NCBI GenBank assembly: GCA_902587085.1 | Contig: CACIJX010000001.1 | Coordinates: 1 to 64,000, forward strand | Direction: 5' to 3' | DNA from: an uncultured Pelagibacteraceae bacterium | GTDB taxonomy: Bacteria; Pseudomonadota; Alphaproteobacteria; Pelagibacterales; Pelagibacteraceae | DNA length: 64,000 nucleotides | In this document: piece by piece, positions 1 to 10,793 of the stretch | Numbering within the stretch: the stretch's first letter is position 1 | Layout: the number at the start of each line of letters is the position of its first letter | Program-made: the position numbers and the translations under genes | The notes under the pieces: model-generated | The model's database searches: none | Seen by the model: only the letters and a program-made list of their open reading frames with translations | Told to the model about the DNA's origin: nothing

Positions 1-705
1 ATGACAAATATTAATCAATCTAAATTAAAAAAGGCAAACAAAGTTTTTAATGATGTTTTTAACAAATATGACATCATGAACGACATAATGTCTCTAGGAA
101 CACACCGTTTTTGGAAAAAAAGACTTATTGATTGGATGAACCCACAACAAGGACAACATTTAATTGATATGGCATCAGGTACAGGTGATGTAGCCAAAGC
201 TTTTTTAGAAAAAACGAAAAATTTGGGTAAAGTTACATGTGTGGAACCAAATAATTTAATGATGAATGAGGGCAAAAAAAAACTTGTAAATTTTAGAAAT
301 ATTTCTTGGCATTCATCTATCGCTGAAAAATTACCTTTCAAAAATGAAACGTTTGACACATATTCCGTTAGTTTTGGTATAAGAAATTTTTCAAATATAG
401 ATATGGCAATTAAAGAGGCTCAAAGAGTTCTTAAATATGGCGGTAGGATAATTTGTCTCGAATTTTCCAAAATTGACAATGAAATACTTAATAAGTTTTA
501 TAAGATATATTCTAAGTCAATACCTACTATTGGAAAATATGTTGTGGGAAGTTCAGAGCCATATGAATATTTAATTAAAACTATTGAAGATTTTTATAAT
601 CAGGATGAACTTGCTTCAATTTTTAAAAAAAATGGTTTTAGCAGTGTAGAATATAGAAATTTGACTGGCGGAATAGTTGCTATCCATTCGGGTTGGAAAA
701 TTTAA
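1..705 (+). CDS. ubiE: Ubiquinone biosynthesis C-methyltransferase UbiE
   Basis: This is a class I SAM-dependent methyltransferase of 234 residues that C-methylates the benzoquinol ring in ubiquinone synthesis. The family N-terminus (KYDIMNDIMSLGTHRFWK) leads into the SAM-binding motif I, DMASGTGD, at residues 56-63. The motif SFGIRNF and an EFSK segment further on are typical of UbiE/COQ5. The ATG is the first base of the window, so an upstream extension cannot be excluded, but the length and N-terminus match the family. The stop lies one base before the ubiB ATG, so the two are probably one transcript. Confidence 0.95.
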   Translation: MTNINQSKLKKANKVFNDVFNKYDIMNDIMSLGTHRFWKKRLIDWMNPQQGQHLIDMASGTGDVAKAFLEKTKNLGKVTCVEPNNLMMNEGKKKLVNFRNISWHSSIAEKLPFKNETFDTYSVSFGIRNFSNIDMAIKEAQRVLKYGGRIICLEFSKIDNEILNKFYKIYSKSIPTIGKYVVGSSEPYEYLIKTIEDFYNQDELASIFKKNGFSSVEYRNLTGGIVAIHSGWKI

Positions 706-706
706 T

Positions 707-2272
707 ATGTTAAAAAAAATTTTCAATTTATTTACAATGTTAAGAAAACTAGCTTGCTCAGGGGCTATTGATACTATTCATGAAATCAAACCAATACCAA
801 AATTTTTAAGAGTATTATTTTATTTATTTTCTTTTGGATCATCCAAAAAAAGTGAAAATTTAAATAAGACTTCGGGAGAAAAATTGTGCCAATCTTTAGA
901 GGATATGGGTACAACATTTATAAAGCTCGGACAATTTTTAGCAACTAGACCTGATATCATAGGGGAAGATATCGCAAAAAAATTAGAAAAACTTCAAGAT
1001 AAACTACCAGCTTTTGGTACTCATGAAGCAAAAAATATTATTAGAAGGGAAATAGGTGATAAATTTTATAAAGATATAATTTTTTTAAGTGACCCTGTAG
1101 CTGCAGCATCTATAGCTCAAGTCCATTTCGCCAAAATTAAATTTGAAGCTGAAGAGAAAGAATTAGCAATCAAAATTTTGAGACCAAATATATATAAAAC
1201 TGTTAATGATGAATTAGACGCTTTGATGTTTCTTGCTTACTTAATAGAAAATATTTTTTTAAAAACTAAAAGACTTAAATTAGTAGAGGTTATTAATTTT
1301 TTGAAAGAAATAACCAATTTAGAGATGGATTTAAGATTTGAAGCAGCGGCGGCAAGTGAACTTAGAGAAAATACTATTAATGATAAAGGAATTAAGGTTC
1401 CTAAAATTTATTGGAACTATACCTCGAAGGAAATATTAACTCTCGATAGAATTAAGGGAATCTCAATAAGAGATGTTGAAATGCTTAAACAGTCTAATAT
1501 TAACCTAAAAAATCTATCAGAGAACTTAATACAATCTTTTCTTAAACAATCAGTGAGGGATGGTTTTTTTCACGCAGATATGCATCAGGGTAATTTGTTT
1601 GTTAATGAAGATGGTCAGATAATGCCAGTAGATTTTGGCATAATGGGAAGATTAGATAAAAATAATAGAAAATATCTTGCTGAAATTCTTTATGGTTTTA
1701 TTGAGAGGGATTATACAAAAGTAGCTGAAATGCATTTTTTAGCTGGATTAGTTCCAGCTAATACTTCTAAAGATGAGTTTGCGCAAGCTCTGAGGTCTAT
1801 TGGTGAACCAATTTTTGGTCAGTCAATTAAAGATATTTCCGGTGGAAATCTTTTGGGACAATTATTTGAGATAACGGAAAAATTTAATATGCAAACTCAA
1901 ACGCAGCTATTGTTGCTGCAAAAAACTATGGTGGTAGTCGAGGGTGTAGCACGAAAATTAGATCCTGAAACTAATATTTGGGAAGTTTCACGTCCAGTTT
2001 TAGAGACTTGGATCAAGAACATGAGAGGCCCCAAATCAACTATTAATAAAACAATCGAGTTTTCTAAGGATCTGATTGAGAGAATCCCTGATTTACCCAA
2101 TGTAATGGACAATGCCAATACTGCACTTCAAATGATAGCTGAGGGAAAATTAAATTTAAATTCACTTAGTGGAAAAAACTTTGAAATTGAGGAGTTAAAA
2201 TTAAAAAATTTAAGAAACAAAATGATTATAATTTTTTTAGGTGTTGTAATAGGTTTATTTATAGTATTTTAA
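707..2272 (+). CDS. ubiB: Ubiquinone biosynthesis protein kinase-like UbiB
   Basis: An atypical kinase/ATPase of the ABC1/ADCK/UbiB family (521 residues) needed for ubiquinone synthesis at the inner membrane. The diagnostic KxGQ motif is in FIKLGQFLATRPD. The alanine-rich loop is PVAAASIAQVH, the nucleotide-site lysine is in ELAIKILRP, the catalytic loop is DGFFHADMHQGNLF, and the metal-binding motif is VDFGIMGR. The last 18 residues form a hydrophobic anchor. I chose the ATG at 707; an in-frame TTG at 677 would overlap ubiE and adds residues unlike the family. It is followed by coaBC after 6 bases. Confidence 0.95.
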   Translation: MLKKIFNLFTMLRKLACSGAIDTIHEIKPIPKFLRVLFYLFSFGSSKKSENLNKTSGEKLCQSLEDMGTTFIKLGQFLATRPDIIGEDIAKKLEKLQDKLPAFGTHEAKNIIRREIGDKFYKDIIFLSDPVAAASIAQVHFAKIKFEAEEKELAIKILRPNIYKTVNDELDALMFLAYLIENIFLKTKRLKLVEVINFLKEITNLEMDLRFEAAAASELRENTINDKGIKVPKIYWNYTSKEILTLDRIKGISIRDVEMLKQSNINLKNLSENLIQSFLKQSVRDGFFHADMHQGNLFVNEDGQIMPVDFGIMGRLDKNNRKYLAEILYGFIERDYTKVAEMHFLAGLVPANTSKDEFAQALRSIGEPIFGQSIKDISGGNLLGQLFEITEKFNMQTQTQLLLLQKTMVVVEGVARKLDPETNIWEVSRPVLETWIKNMRGPKSTINKTIEFSKDLIERIPDLPNVMDNANTALQMIAEGKLNLNSLSGKNFEIEELKLKNLRNKMIIIFLGVVIGLFIVF

Positions 2273-2278
2273 TAAGGT

Positions 2279-3505
2279 ATGAGTTTAGAAAATAAAAAAA
2301 TTCTTATTATTATTGGTGGGGGAATCTCTGCGTATAAGTCTCTAGATTTAATTAGACTTTTGCAAAGAAAAGGGTCTGTTGTAAAAGTTGTTTTAACAAA
2401 AAGTGGTAAAAAGTTTGTTACGTCTTTATCTATCTCATCTCTTTCAAAAAATAAAGTATTTGAGGAAATGTTCGATGAAAAAAATAATGGAAAGATAGAT
2501 CATATTTCACTATCTAGATGGGCTGATTTAATCTTAGTTGTTCCTGCTACCGCAAACTTTATGTCAAAGCTTAGCAGGGGTGGAGCCGATGATCTTGCTT
2601 CTACAATAGTTTTAGCATCAAATAAGGAGATATTTTTGGTACCAGCAATGAATGTTAGAATGTGGAACCATAAAGCTACTCAAAAAAATCTACAAAATCT
2701 CAGCGATTATGGATACAAATTTATAGGTCCAGAAAATGGTGAAATGGCTTGCGGTGAATACGGCAAAGGTAAAATGTCAAGCCCAAGGCAAATCCTATCC
2801 TTTATAAAAAATTTTTTTGAAAAAAAAGATTTATTAAGAAAGAAAAAAATTAAAGCAATAATAACTTCTGGACCAACTAAAGAATACTTAGATCCTGTAA
2901 GATTTATTTCAAATGAGTCAAGTGGAAAACAAGGATACGAACTGGCATTGGAATTATCAAGACTTGGTGTGAAAACAACTTTGATTTCAGGACCAACTAA
3001 AATTAATTTCAGTAATGATTTGAAGGTAAAAAAAGTAATCTCTGCAAATGAAATGCTACAAGAAGTTAAAAAAAAATTACCCACTGATATTGCTATTTGT
3101 GCAGCGGCAGTTTCAGACTTTAAACCAATAATTATAAAAAAGAGTAAAATAAAGAAAGATATCAAAATAAGCGAAATCAAGATTGAAAAAACTCCAGATA
3201 TTCTAAGTTTTCTTGGTCAAAATAATAGATATAGACCAAAACTGCTGGTTGGTTTTTCTGCAGAAACTGAGAATGTAGTAAAAAATTCTTATAAGAAAAT
3301 GCATGGTAAATATTGTGATATAATGGTTGCTAATGATATTTCAAAAAAAGATATAGGTTTTAATAGTGATCTAAATGAAGTTACAATAATAGAAAAAAAT
3401 GGAAAAACACAAAAAATTAAAAAAAGTTCCAAAAAGTTTATTGCTTCAGTTATCGCCAAAAAAATTGTAGAAAAATTTCTGATAAATGAAAAAAAGATTA
3501 ATTAA
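2279..3505 (+). CDS. coaBC: Bifunctional phosphopantothenoylcysteine decarboxylase/synthetase CoaBC
   Basis: This 408-residue protein joins cysteine to 4-phosphopantothenate and decarboxylates the product, two steps of coenzyme A synthesis. The N-terminal CoaC flavoprotein half shows the GGGISAYKS flavin loop, the catalytic His in DHISLSRWAD, the PAMNVRMW motif and a Cys-bearing flap, MACGEYGKGKM. The CoaB half begins near residue 190 with TSGPTKEYLDPVRFISN and carries AAVSDF. Both domains look intact. The gene overlaps the next by 20 bases, which suggests translational coupling. A dut gene that often follows coaBC in related bacteria is not present here. Confidence 0.96.
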   Translation: MSLENKKILIIIGGGISAYKSLDLIRLLQRKGSVVKVVLTKSGKKFVTSLSISSLSKNKVFEEMFDEKNNGKIDHISLSRWADLILVVPATANFMSKLSRGGADDLASTIVLASNKEIFLVPAMNVRMWNHKATQKNLQNLSDYGYKFIGPENGEMACGEYGKGKMSSPRQILSFIKNFFEKKDLLRKKKIKAIITSGPTKEYLDPVRFISNESSGKQGYELALELSRLGVKTTLISGPTKINFSNDLKVKKVISANEMLQEVKKKLPTDIAICAAAVSDFKPIIIKKSKIKKDIKISEIKIEKTPDILSFLGQNNRYRPKLLVGFSAETENVVKNSYKKMHGKYCDIMVANDISKKDIGFNSDLNEVTIIEKNGKTQKIKKSSKKFIASVIAKKIVEKFLINEKKIN

Positions 3506-4247
3506 AAGTGAAGATTTCAAAAAATATTACAAACAATTAATACTAAAAAAAATTGGCGTTTCTGGACAAAAAAAAATTTTTCAATCTAAAGTATTAATCA
3601 TAGGCGCTGGAGGCCTTGGATGTCCATTAATTCTTTATCTAGCATACTCCGGGGTTGGAAATTTAGGAATTGTCGACCATGATAAAGTAGAACTTTCAAA
3701 TTTGAGTAGACAAATACTTTTTACAAAAAAAGATATAGGAAAATTTAAAGCTAATATTTCTGGAAATAGAGTAAAAAAAATAAATAGAAAAATAAATATA
3801 AAGATTTTCAAACAACGAATCGAAAAAAATAATATAGACAAGATAGCAAGAAAATACAAAATAATATGTGATGGAACTGATAATTTTAAATCTAGATTTT
3901 TGATAAATGATTACTGTATGAAAAATAAGAAGGTACTAATTTCTTCTGCAATAAATAAATATGATGGGCAATTATTCACATTTGATTTTAGAAAAAAAAC
4001 TCCTTGTTATAGGTGTTTTATGCCAAAAGCTCCGAATGAGGAATTAAATTGTGACTCTGACGGTGTTATGACAACGCTTGCTGGTATTGCAGGTTCTTTG
4101 CAAGCAAATGAGGTTATAAAATCAATATTGAATTTAAAAAGTGGTTTCGATGGCAATATAATGGTTTTTAACGCTTTAAGTTCAAAATTTAGAAAAATAA
4201 AACTATTAAAAGATCCAAAATGTAAAAATGGTAATCTTCATGCTTAA
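3486..4247 (+). CDS. ThiF/MoeB/HesA-family E1-like adenylyltransferase
   Basis: An E1-like enzyme (253 residues) that would adenylate the C-terminus of a ubiquitin-fold sulfur carrier such as MoaD or ThiS. The ATP site is IIGAGGLGCP. The conserved arginine is in SNLSRQILFTKKDIG and the metal/ATP aspartate is in CDGTDNFKSR. The first zinc cysteine pair is CYRC, and a further Cys in NCDSDGV sits where ThiF carries its reactive Cys. The second zinc pair is incomplete: the C-terminus ends DPKCKNG with one Cys only. MoeB and ThiF cannot be told apart from sequence alone. The start overlaps coaBC by 20 bases. Confidence 0.85.
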   Translation: MKKRLIKSEDFKKYYKQLILKKIGVSGQKKIFQSKVLIIGAGGLGCPLILYLAYSGVGNLGIVDHDKVELSNLSRQILFTKKDIGKFKANISGNRVKKINRKINIKIFKQRIEKNNIDKIARKYKIICDGTDNFKSRFLINDYCMKNKKVLISSAINKYDGQLFTFDFRKKTPCYRCFMPKAPNEELNCDSDGVMTTLAGIAGSLQANEVIKSILNLKSGFDGNIMVFNALSSKFRKIKLLKDPKCKNGNLHA

Positions 4248-4686
4248 AATTAAACTTTTCTTAATATTTTCTTTTTTCTTTTTAAATACTCTTAATGCTG
4301 ATTCACAATATTACTTAACTCTAAGAAATGAGAAAGTTAATCTTAGACAGGGGCCCTCTCTTGATCACCCAATTAAATTGGTTTATAAAAAAAAATTTTT
4401 ACCTATTCTTGTAATTGATAATTCATATAATTTTAGAAAAGTAATGGATCATGAAAATAACTCTGGTTGGATACATATTTCTCAATTGTCAAAAAAGAAA
4501 GCAGCTTTAAATAATGAAGATAATTCTACCATTTTTAAAAAACCTTCTAACTTTTCAAAACCATTAGCAACTTTAGAAAAAGGAAGACTGTGCTTGGTTA
4601 AGAAGTGTAAAAGTGACTGGTGTAAAATTGAAACCGGAGATTATATCGGATGGGTCAAAAGGAAAAGTTTGACCGGAAGACTATAA
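4240..4686 (+). CDS. Secreted SH3-domain protein
   Basis: A predicted periplasmic protein of 148 residues. The first 21 residues are a signal peptide (MLKIKLFLIFSFFFLNTLNA). Two bacterial SH3-like repeats follow: the first contains VNLRQGPSLDHPIKLV and ends in SGWIHISQL, the second ends in CKIETGDYIGWVKRKSL. Such domains usually bind peptidoglycan, but the partner is unknown. An in-frame ATG at 4228 is possible; 4240 gives a cleaner signal peptide. The start overlaps the preceding gene, and the stop overlaps the convergent DUF2061 gene by 6 bases. Confidence 0.8.
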   Translation: MLKIKLFLIFSFFFLNTLNADSQYYLTLRNEKVNLRQGPSLDHPIKLVYKKKFLPILVIDNSYNFRKVMDHENNSGWIHISQLSKKKAALNNEDNSTIFKKPSNFSKPLATLEKGRLCLVKKCKSDWCKIETGDYIGWVKRKSLTGRL

Positions 4687-4935
4687 TTTTCTTTTTGAAA
4701 TTACTCTAGAAGCCCAGAATTTATCTAAAAGAAAATACCAAACCGAATTTGCTAATGGCTCCACAATTGCATCTGTTAATGCTATGTAGAAAGATACGTC
4801 TGCAACTAACATTAATACGGTAATGGCAATTACAAAGTGACCAATTGTGTAAACAATTGTTCTTAATATTGATCCTTTATTTGTATAGTAGATTTTTTTT
4901 GAGGCATTAAATATACCAGATGTTAATTCTGTCAT
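4681..4935 (-). CDS. DUF2061-like small membrane protein
   Basis: A small protein of 84 residues with two hydrophobic segments (roughly residues 24-45 and 47-70). It resembles DUF2061: a basic SILRTIVYTIGHFVIAIT start to the first segment, then an ALTDAIVEPLANSVWYFLLDKFW segment ending in an aromatic and basic tail. No biochemical function is known for the family. It starts one base after the katG stop and runs in the same direction, so it is almost certainly co-transcribed with katG, suggesting a link to the same iron or oxidative response. The 3-prime end overlaps the convergent SH3 gene. Confidence 0.8.
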   Translation of the reverse strand: MTELTSGIFNASKKIYYTNKGSILRTIVYTIGHFVIAITVLMLVADVSFYIALTDAIVEPLANSVWYFLLDKFWASRVISKRKL

Positions 4936-4936
4936 T

Positions 4937-7123
<2,187 letters not shown>

Positions 7124-7138
7124 TTATTTTATAACTAC

Positions 7139-7155
7139 TTTATAATTATTCTAAA
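7139..7155. promoter_or_regulatory. Irr/ICE operator upstream of katG
   Basis: The 17 bases TTTATAATTATTCTAAA form a near-perfect inverted repeat: the right half ATTCTAAA would pair with TTTAGAAT, and the left half TTTATAAT differs by one base. This matches the alphaproteobacterial iron control element (TTTAGAA, 3 bases, TTCTAAA) bound by Irr. It lies 30 bases before the katG ATG and just after irr itself. Repression of a heme enzyme by Irr under iron limitation is the inferred role; binding is not shown. Confidence 0.7.
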
Positions 7156-7189
7156 GTACGTGTCAATACAACAAGATCTGATTTTGAGA

Positions 7190-7612
7190 TTAATTATTAT
7201 TTTCTAATCTTATTACAACTTCAACGTTTTTAATTTTCTTGCCTTTCGGGGCCTCAGGAAGTTTTTGAAAGGTAATTTTGTCGCTCTTAATATCGATCAC
7301 TCTACCATTATCAAAGAAGTGATGATGGGATGTGATATTTGTGTCATAGCATGATGTGTTGTTTTCTAAAGAGAATTCTTTTAAATACCCTGCGCTTTTA
7401 AGCGCATGCACAGTATTATAAAAAGTTGCTGTGGAAATTTTATTAGATCTTTTTAAATTCATAGAGTTTTTTAATGCCTCAACTGTAAAATGAAATGTTT
7501 TTTTTCTGTTAAAGAGAAATCTGGTTATTTCTACTCTTTGCTTAGTAGGTCTTAGGCCTGAAGATCTAAGTTTATCAATAAAAATCTTGTTTTTATTATT
7601 CATTTTTTGCAT
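7190..7612 (-). CDS. irr: Iron response regulator Irr (Fur family)
   Basis: A Fur-superfamily DNA-binding regulator of 140 residues. The N-terminal winged helix runs from LRSSGLRPTKQRVEITRFLF to STATFYNTVHALKSAGYLKE. The dimerisation part contains the histidine cluster SHHHFF and the strand DIKSDKITFQKLPEAPKGKK, which is the signature of Irr rather than of Fur, Zur or PerR. In alphaproteobacteria Irr senses heme and acts at ICE boxes when iron is low. It is upstream of katG on the same strand and divergent from fabA, the usual irr-fabABI arrangement. A second ATG at codon 4 is also plausible. Confidence 0.88.
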   Translation of the reverse strand: MQKMNNKNKIFIDKLRSSGLRPTKQRVEITRFLFNRKKTFHFTVEALKNSMNLKRSNKISTATFYNTVHALKSAGYLKEFSLENNTSCYDTNITSHHHFFDNGRVIDIKSDKITFQKLPEAPKGKKIKNVEVVIRLENNN

Positions 7613-7685
7613 TAACTTACTGTATAATTTAATTCAACTTTATATATGATATTGCTAAAAACTCAAGCAATTGTTAACTTTCAAA

Positions 7686-8192
7686 ATGAAACAAAAAAAC
7701 AGTTACAACTATAATGAACTAATTGAATGTGCGAACGGTAACCTCTTTGGTGAAGGGAATGCACGTTTACCGCTACCACCTATGCTTATGTTTGACAGAA
7801 TTACAGAAATAAAAACAAGTGTAGGTAAATATAAAAAAGGAATCATTAAAGCCGAACTGGATGTAAAGGATAAAATGTGGTTTTTTGATTGTCATTTTAA
7901 GGAAGACCCTGTTATGCCAGGATGTTTAGGACTAGATGCTATGTGGCAGATGGTTGGATTTTTTTTGGGATGGATTGGGGAACCGGGTAAAGGACGTGCT
8001 TTAGGTGTAAATTCTGTTAGATTTACTGGAGAAGTTCTTAAAAAAGTCAAAATGGCAACATATGAAGTTGATATGAAAAAAGTTTTAAAAACAGAGGGTG
8101 GAACAGTTGGTTTTGCAGATGGGATTTTAAAGGCAGATGGAAAACAAATATACACTGCAGAAAATTTAAAAGTAGGAGTTTACAAACAATGA
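7686..8192 (+). CDS. fabA: 3-hydroxydecanoyl-ACP dehydratase/isomerase FabA
   Basis: FabA (168 residues) dehydrates 3-hydroxydecanoyl-ACP and isomerises the product to the cis-3 enoyl form, the branch point for unsaturated fatty acids. The catalytic His70 is in WFFDCHF and Asp84 in [11 protein letters not shown], the same numbering as in Escherichia coli. I use the ATG at 7686; a TTG five codons upstream is in frame but not needed. It overlaps fabB by 4 bases (ATGA), so translation is probably coupled. The gene lies divergent from irr, with 73 bases between the starts for both promoters. Confidence 0.96.
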   Translation: MKQKNSYNYNELIECANGNLFGEGNARLPLPPMLMFDRITEIKTSVGKYKKGIIKAELDVKDKMWFFDCHFKEDPVMPGCLGLDAMWQMVGFFLGWIGEPGKGRALGVNSVRFTGEVLKKVKMATYEVDMKKVLKTEGGTVGFADGILKADGKQIYTAENLKVGVYKQ

Positions 8193-9400
8193 AAAGAGTC
8201 GTGGTAACAGGCATAGGAATAATTTCGTGTTTAGGAAATAATCAAAAAGAAGTTTATAATTCTCTTGAAAATACAAAGTCAGGTATTTCTTTTGCAGAGG
8301 AATATAAAGAGCATAATTTGAAAAGTAATGTTCATGGAAAACCAAATATTAAACTTGAAGATCATGTTGATAGAAAGCCGCTAAGATTTATGGGCAATGG
8401 ATCTGCTTACAATTTTGTGGCTATGAAAGAAGCTTTGCAAGACTCAGGTTTAAAAGAAAATGAAGTCAGTAATATCTCAACTGGAATGGTAATGGGTTCA
8501 GGAGGGCCTTCAATTGAAAATGTAATCTTAGCAGCTGATAAAACACGGCAAAAAAATCCAAAAAAAATGGGGCCATTTATAGTTCCCAGAACAATGGCAA
8601 GTACAGCATCTGCAACTTTAGCGGTACCTTTTAAAATAAAAGGAGTAAACTATACCATAAGTTCTGCATGTGCTACTAGCGGCCACTGCATAGGTAACGC
8701 AATGGAACTTATTCAATTTGGAAAACAAAAAATTGTTTTTGCAGGTGGAAGTGATGAGATTCATTGGGCAATGACTGCTATGTTTGATGCAATGACTGCA
8801 CTTTCCTCAAAATATAATGATACACCAGAAAAAGCATCTAGACCTTATGATAAAACGAGAGATGGATTTGTAATTGCAGGTGGGGCAGGAGTTTTGGTTT
8901 TAGAGGAAATGGAATATGCTAAATCTAGAGGGGCAAAAATTTATGCCGAATTAACAGGATATGGAGCAACTTCGGATGGATATGACATGGTCGCGCCCTC
9001 AGGTGAAGGAGCAACTCGATGTATGAATTTAGCGTTAAAAACGGCTCGAAATAAAATTGATTATATAAATGCTCATGGAACATCAACTCCCGTTGGAGAT
9101 ATAACTGAATTGCAAGCTATTGCAGGTGCTTTTAAAGATAAAATTCCAAAAATTAGTTCAACAAAATCATTATCTGGTCATCCACTGGGTGCGGCTTCTG
9201 TACATGAAGCAATATACTCTTTAATAATGATGAAAAATAATTTTATTGCTGCATCTGCCAATGTAAATGAAATGGATGAAGAAGCGAAAAAATTTCCAAT
9301 AGTAACTAAGGTTGAGAAAAACATTGCGCTAAATTCAGTAATGTCTAACAGTTTTGGTTTTGGTGGAACAAATGCAACTTTAGTTTTTGAGAAGGTTTAA
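8189..9400 (+). CDS. fabB: 3-oxoacyl-ACP synthase I FabB
   Basis: A beta-ketoacyl-ACP synthase (403 residues) that elongates the cis-unsaturated chain made by FabA. The Cys-His-His triad is Cys161 in SSACATSGH, His296 in [11 protein letters not shown] and His331 in [12 protein letters not shown]. The C-terminal [14 protein letters not shown] is typical of condensing enzymes. Its position between fabA and fabI favours FabB over FabF. It overlaps fabA by 4 bases, and fabI follows after 2 bases. Confidence 0.95.
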   Translation: MKRVVVTGIGIISCLGNNQKEVYNSLENTKSGISFAEEYKEHNLKSNVHGKPNIKLEDHVDRKPLRFMGNGSAYNFVAMKEALQDSGLKENEVSNISTGMVMGSGGPSIENVILAADKTRQKNPKKMGPFIVPRTMASTASATLAVPFKIKGVNYTISSACATSGHCIGNAMELIQFGKQKIVFAGGSDEIHWAMTAMFDAMTALSSKYNDTPEKASRPYDKTRDGFVIAGGAGVLVLEEMEYAKSRGAKIYAELTGYGATSDGYDMVAPSGEGATRCMNLALKTARNKIDYINAHGTSTPVGDITELQAIAGAFKDKIPKISSTKSLSGHPLGAASVHEAIYSLIMMKNNFIAASANVNEMDEEAKKFPIVTKVEKNIALNSVMSNSFGFGGTNATLVFEKV

Positions 9401-9402
9401 TA

Positions 9403-10188
9403 ATGAGCTTAGTTAAAGGTAAAAAAGGTTTAATAATGGGCGTAGCTAATGACAGATCAATTGCATGGGGTATTGCAAAAAAACTCTCAGAAAATGGTGC
9501 AGAACTAGCTTTCACTTATCTAGGTGACGCTTTAAAAAAAAGGGTTACACCGCTGGCTGAGTCTGTAAATTCTAAATTTTTGTTAAATTGTAATGTTGAA
9601 AATAAAGATGATATTAAAAAAACATTTAATGAAATCAAAAGTAAATGGAACCAGCTAGATTTTGTAGTACATGCAATCGCTTTTTCTGACAGATCTGAGT
9701 TATCTGGTGAATATATAAATACATCTCGTGAAAATTTTTTAAAAAGCATGTTGGTATCTTGTTTTTCATTCACTGAAATTGCAAAAGAGGCATCAAAAAT
9801 CATGAAAGATGGTGCGAGTATTTTAACTTTATCTTACGAGTCCACAAGGGCTATACCTAATTATAATGTAATGGGAGTTTGTAAAGCTGCGCTAGAGTCA
9901 AGCGTAAAGTATATAGCTCGTGATTTAGGTCCAAGAGGTATAAGAGTAAACGCAATTAGCGCAGGTCCAATTAAAACATTGGCTGCCTCAGCTATTGGAG
10001 ATGCAAAATTTTTGTATAAATGGAGCGCGGATCACTCTTTTTTAAAAAGAAATATAGATATACATGATGTTGGAAAATCTGCCTTATATTTATTAAGTGA
10101 TCTTGCTGCAGGTGTCACAGGAGAGATTCATTATGTAGACGCAGGTTTTAATAAGGTAGGTATGCCTGATCCCAAAAATATATCTTAA
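9403..10188 (+). CDS. fabI: Enoyl-ACP reductase (NADH) FabI
   Basis: A short-chain dehydrogenase-type enoyl-ACP reductase (261 residues) that performs the last reduction of each fatty acid elongation cycle. The NADH-binding loop is MGVANDRSIAWGIA. The FabI catalytic pair Tyr-x6-Lys is Tyr154 and Lys161 in NYNVMGVCKAALES. The C-terminal segment AAGVTGEIHYVDAG also fits FabI. It ends the three-gene fab operon. About 85 bases of AT-rich sequence without a clear terminator follow before the next gene. Confidence 0.95.
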   Translation: MSLVKGKKGLIMGVANDRSIAWGIAKKLSENGAELAFTYLGDALKKRVTPLAESVNSKFLLNCNVENKDDIKKTFNEIKSKWNQLDFVVHAIAFSDRSELSGEYINTSRENFLKSMLVSCFSFTEIAKEASKIMKDGASILTLSYESTRAIPNYNVMGVCKAALESSVKYIARDLGPRGIRVNAISAGPIKTLAASAIGDAKFLYKWSADHSFLKRNIDIHDVGKSALYLLSDLAAGVTGEIHYVDAGFNKVGMPDPKNIS

Positions 10189-10273
10189 CTTGCAAATTAA
10201 GCATGGCTAAATCTCAATTATAACATAATAAAAAAAACTTTTAACATCTAAAAAGTCATAAATAAAAAATTAA

Positions 10274-10789
10274 ATGAAAAAATTTAACAAAGTAGTAAAA
10301 GAAAAATTTGGGAACTTTTTTGACTGGATAAAAGGAGCTGAATTGGTCGAACTTGACACTTGTGATATCAGTGAAGATCCTATCAGACCTGAATTAGATG
10401 TAAAATTTAGAACGAGTTACGGACGTAAAATTTTCGGGGTTAAATATAAAAAAGAAATTTGTGCCATAATGTGCTTTGGCTTCACAAATGAAATTCCAAA
10501 AAACATTAAAGAGTTTGATTTAATGACTAAAGATGCACATTTACAAAGTGCGTGGAGAAATAAAACAGTAGGAAAAATTGCTATCGCCTATACAGTTTGG
10601 TCAAAAAAAAGGGGTGGGGGAAAATTAATAGTCAAAGAAATTTTTAAAAAGATTAAAAAATCTAATCATTTAAATAGACTAATTACGCTATCTCCATTAA
10701 CAGAAATGGCAAGAAGCTTTCACTTGCGTAATGGAGCTATCGAGCTCCAAGTAAATAAAGAGACTCAAAATTTTGAATATAAGATTTGA
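10274..10789 (+). CDS. Putative GNAT-like acetyltransferase
   Basis: A 171-residue soluble protein that I assign only tentatively. The central AIAYTVWSKKRGGGKLIVKEIF resembles the acetyl-CoA-binding motif of GNAT enzymes (R/Q-x-x-G-x-G), and the later TLSPLTEMARSFHLRNGAIE fits the last GNAT strands; similar segments occur in uncharacterised proteins of marine bacteria and phages. No signal peptide or membrane segment is seen and the substrate is unknown. It stands alone between fabI and the convergent pnp gene, whose stop is 4 bases away. Confidence 0.5.
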   Translation: MKKFNKVVKEKFGNFFDWIKGAELVELDTCDISEDPIRPELDVKFRTSYGRKIFGVKYKKEICAIMCFGFTNEIPKNIKEFDLMTKDAHLQSAWRNKTVGKIAIAYTVWSKKRGGGKLIVKEIFKKIKKSNHLNRLITLSPLTEMARSFHLRNGAIELQVNKETQNFEYKI

Positions 10790-10793
10790 ATTA

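Noticed and set aside
1984-1995. Half parS-like sequence AGTTTCACGTCC in ubiB
   Set aside because: Only one half-site matches.
2707-3180. Long open frame on the minus strand within coaBC
   Set aside because: It lies wholly under a well-conserved gene and its translation matches no domain; it is a by-product of AT-rich coding sequence.
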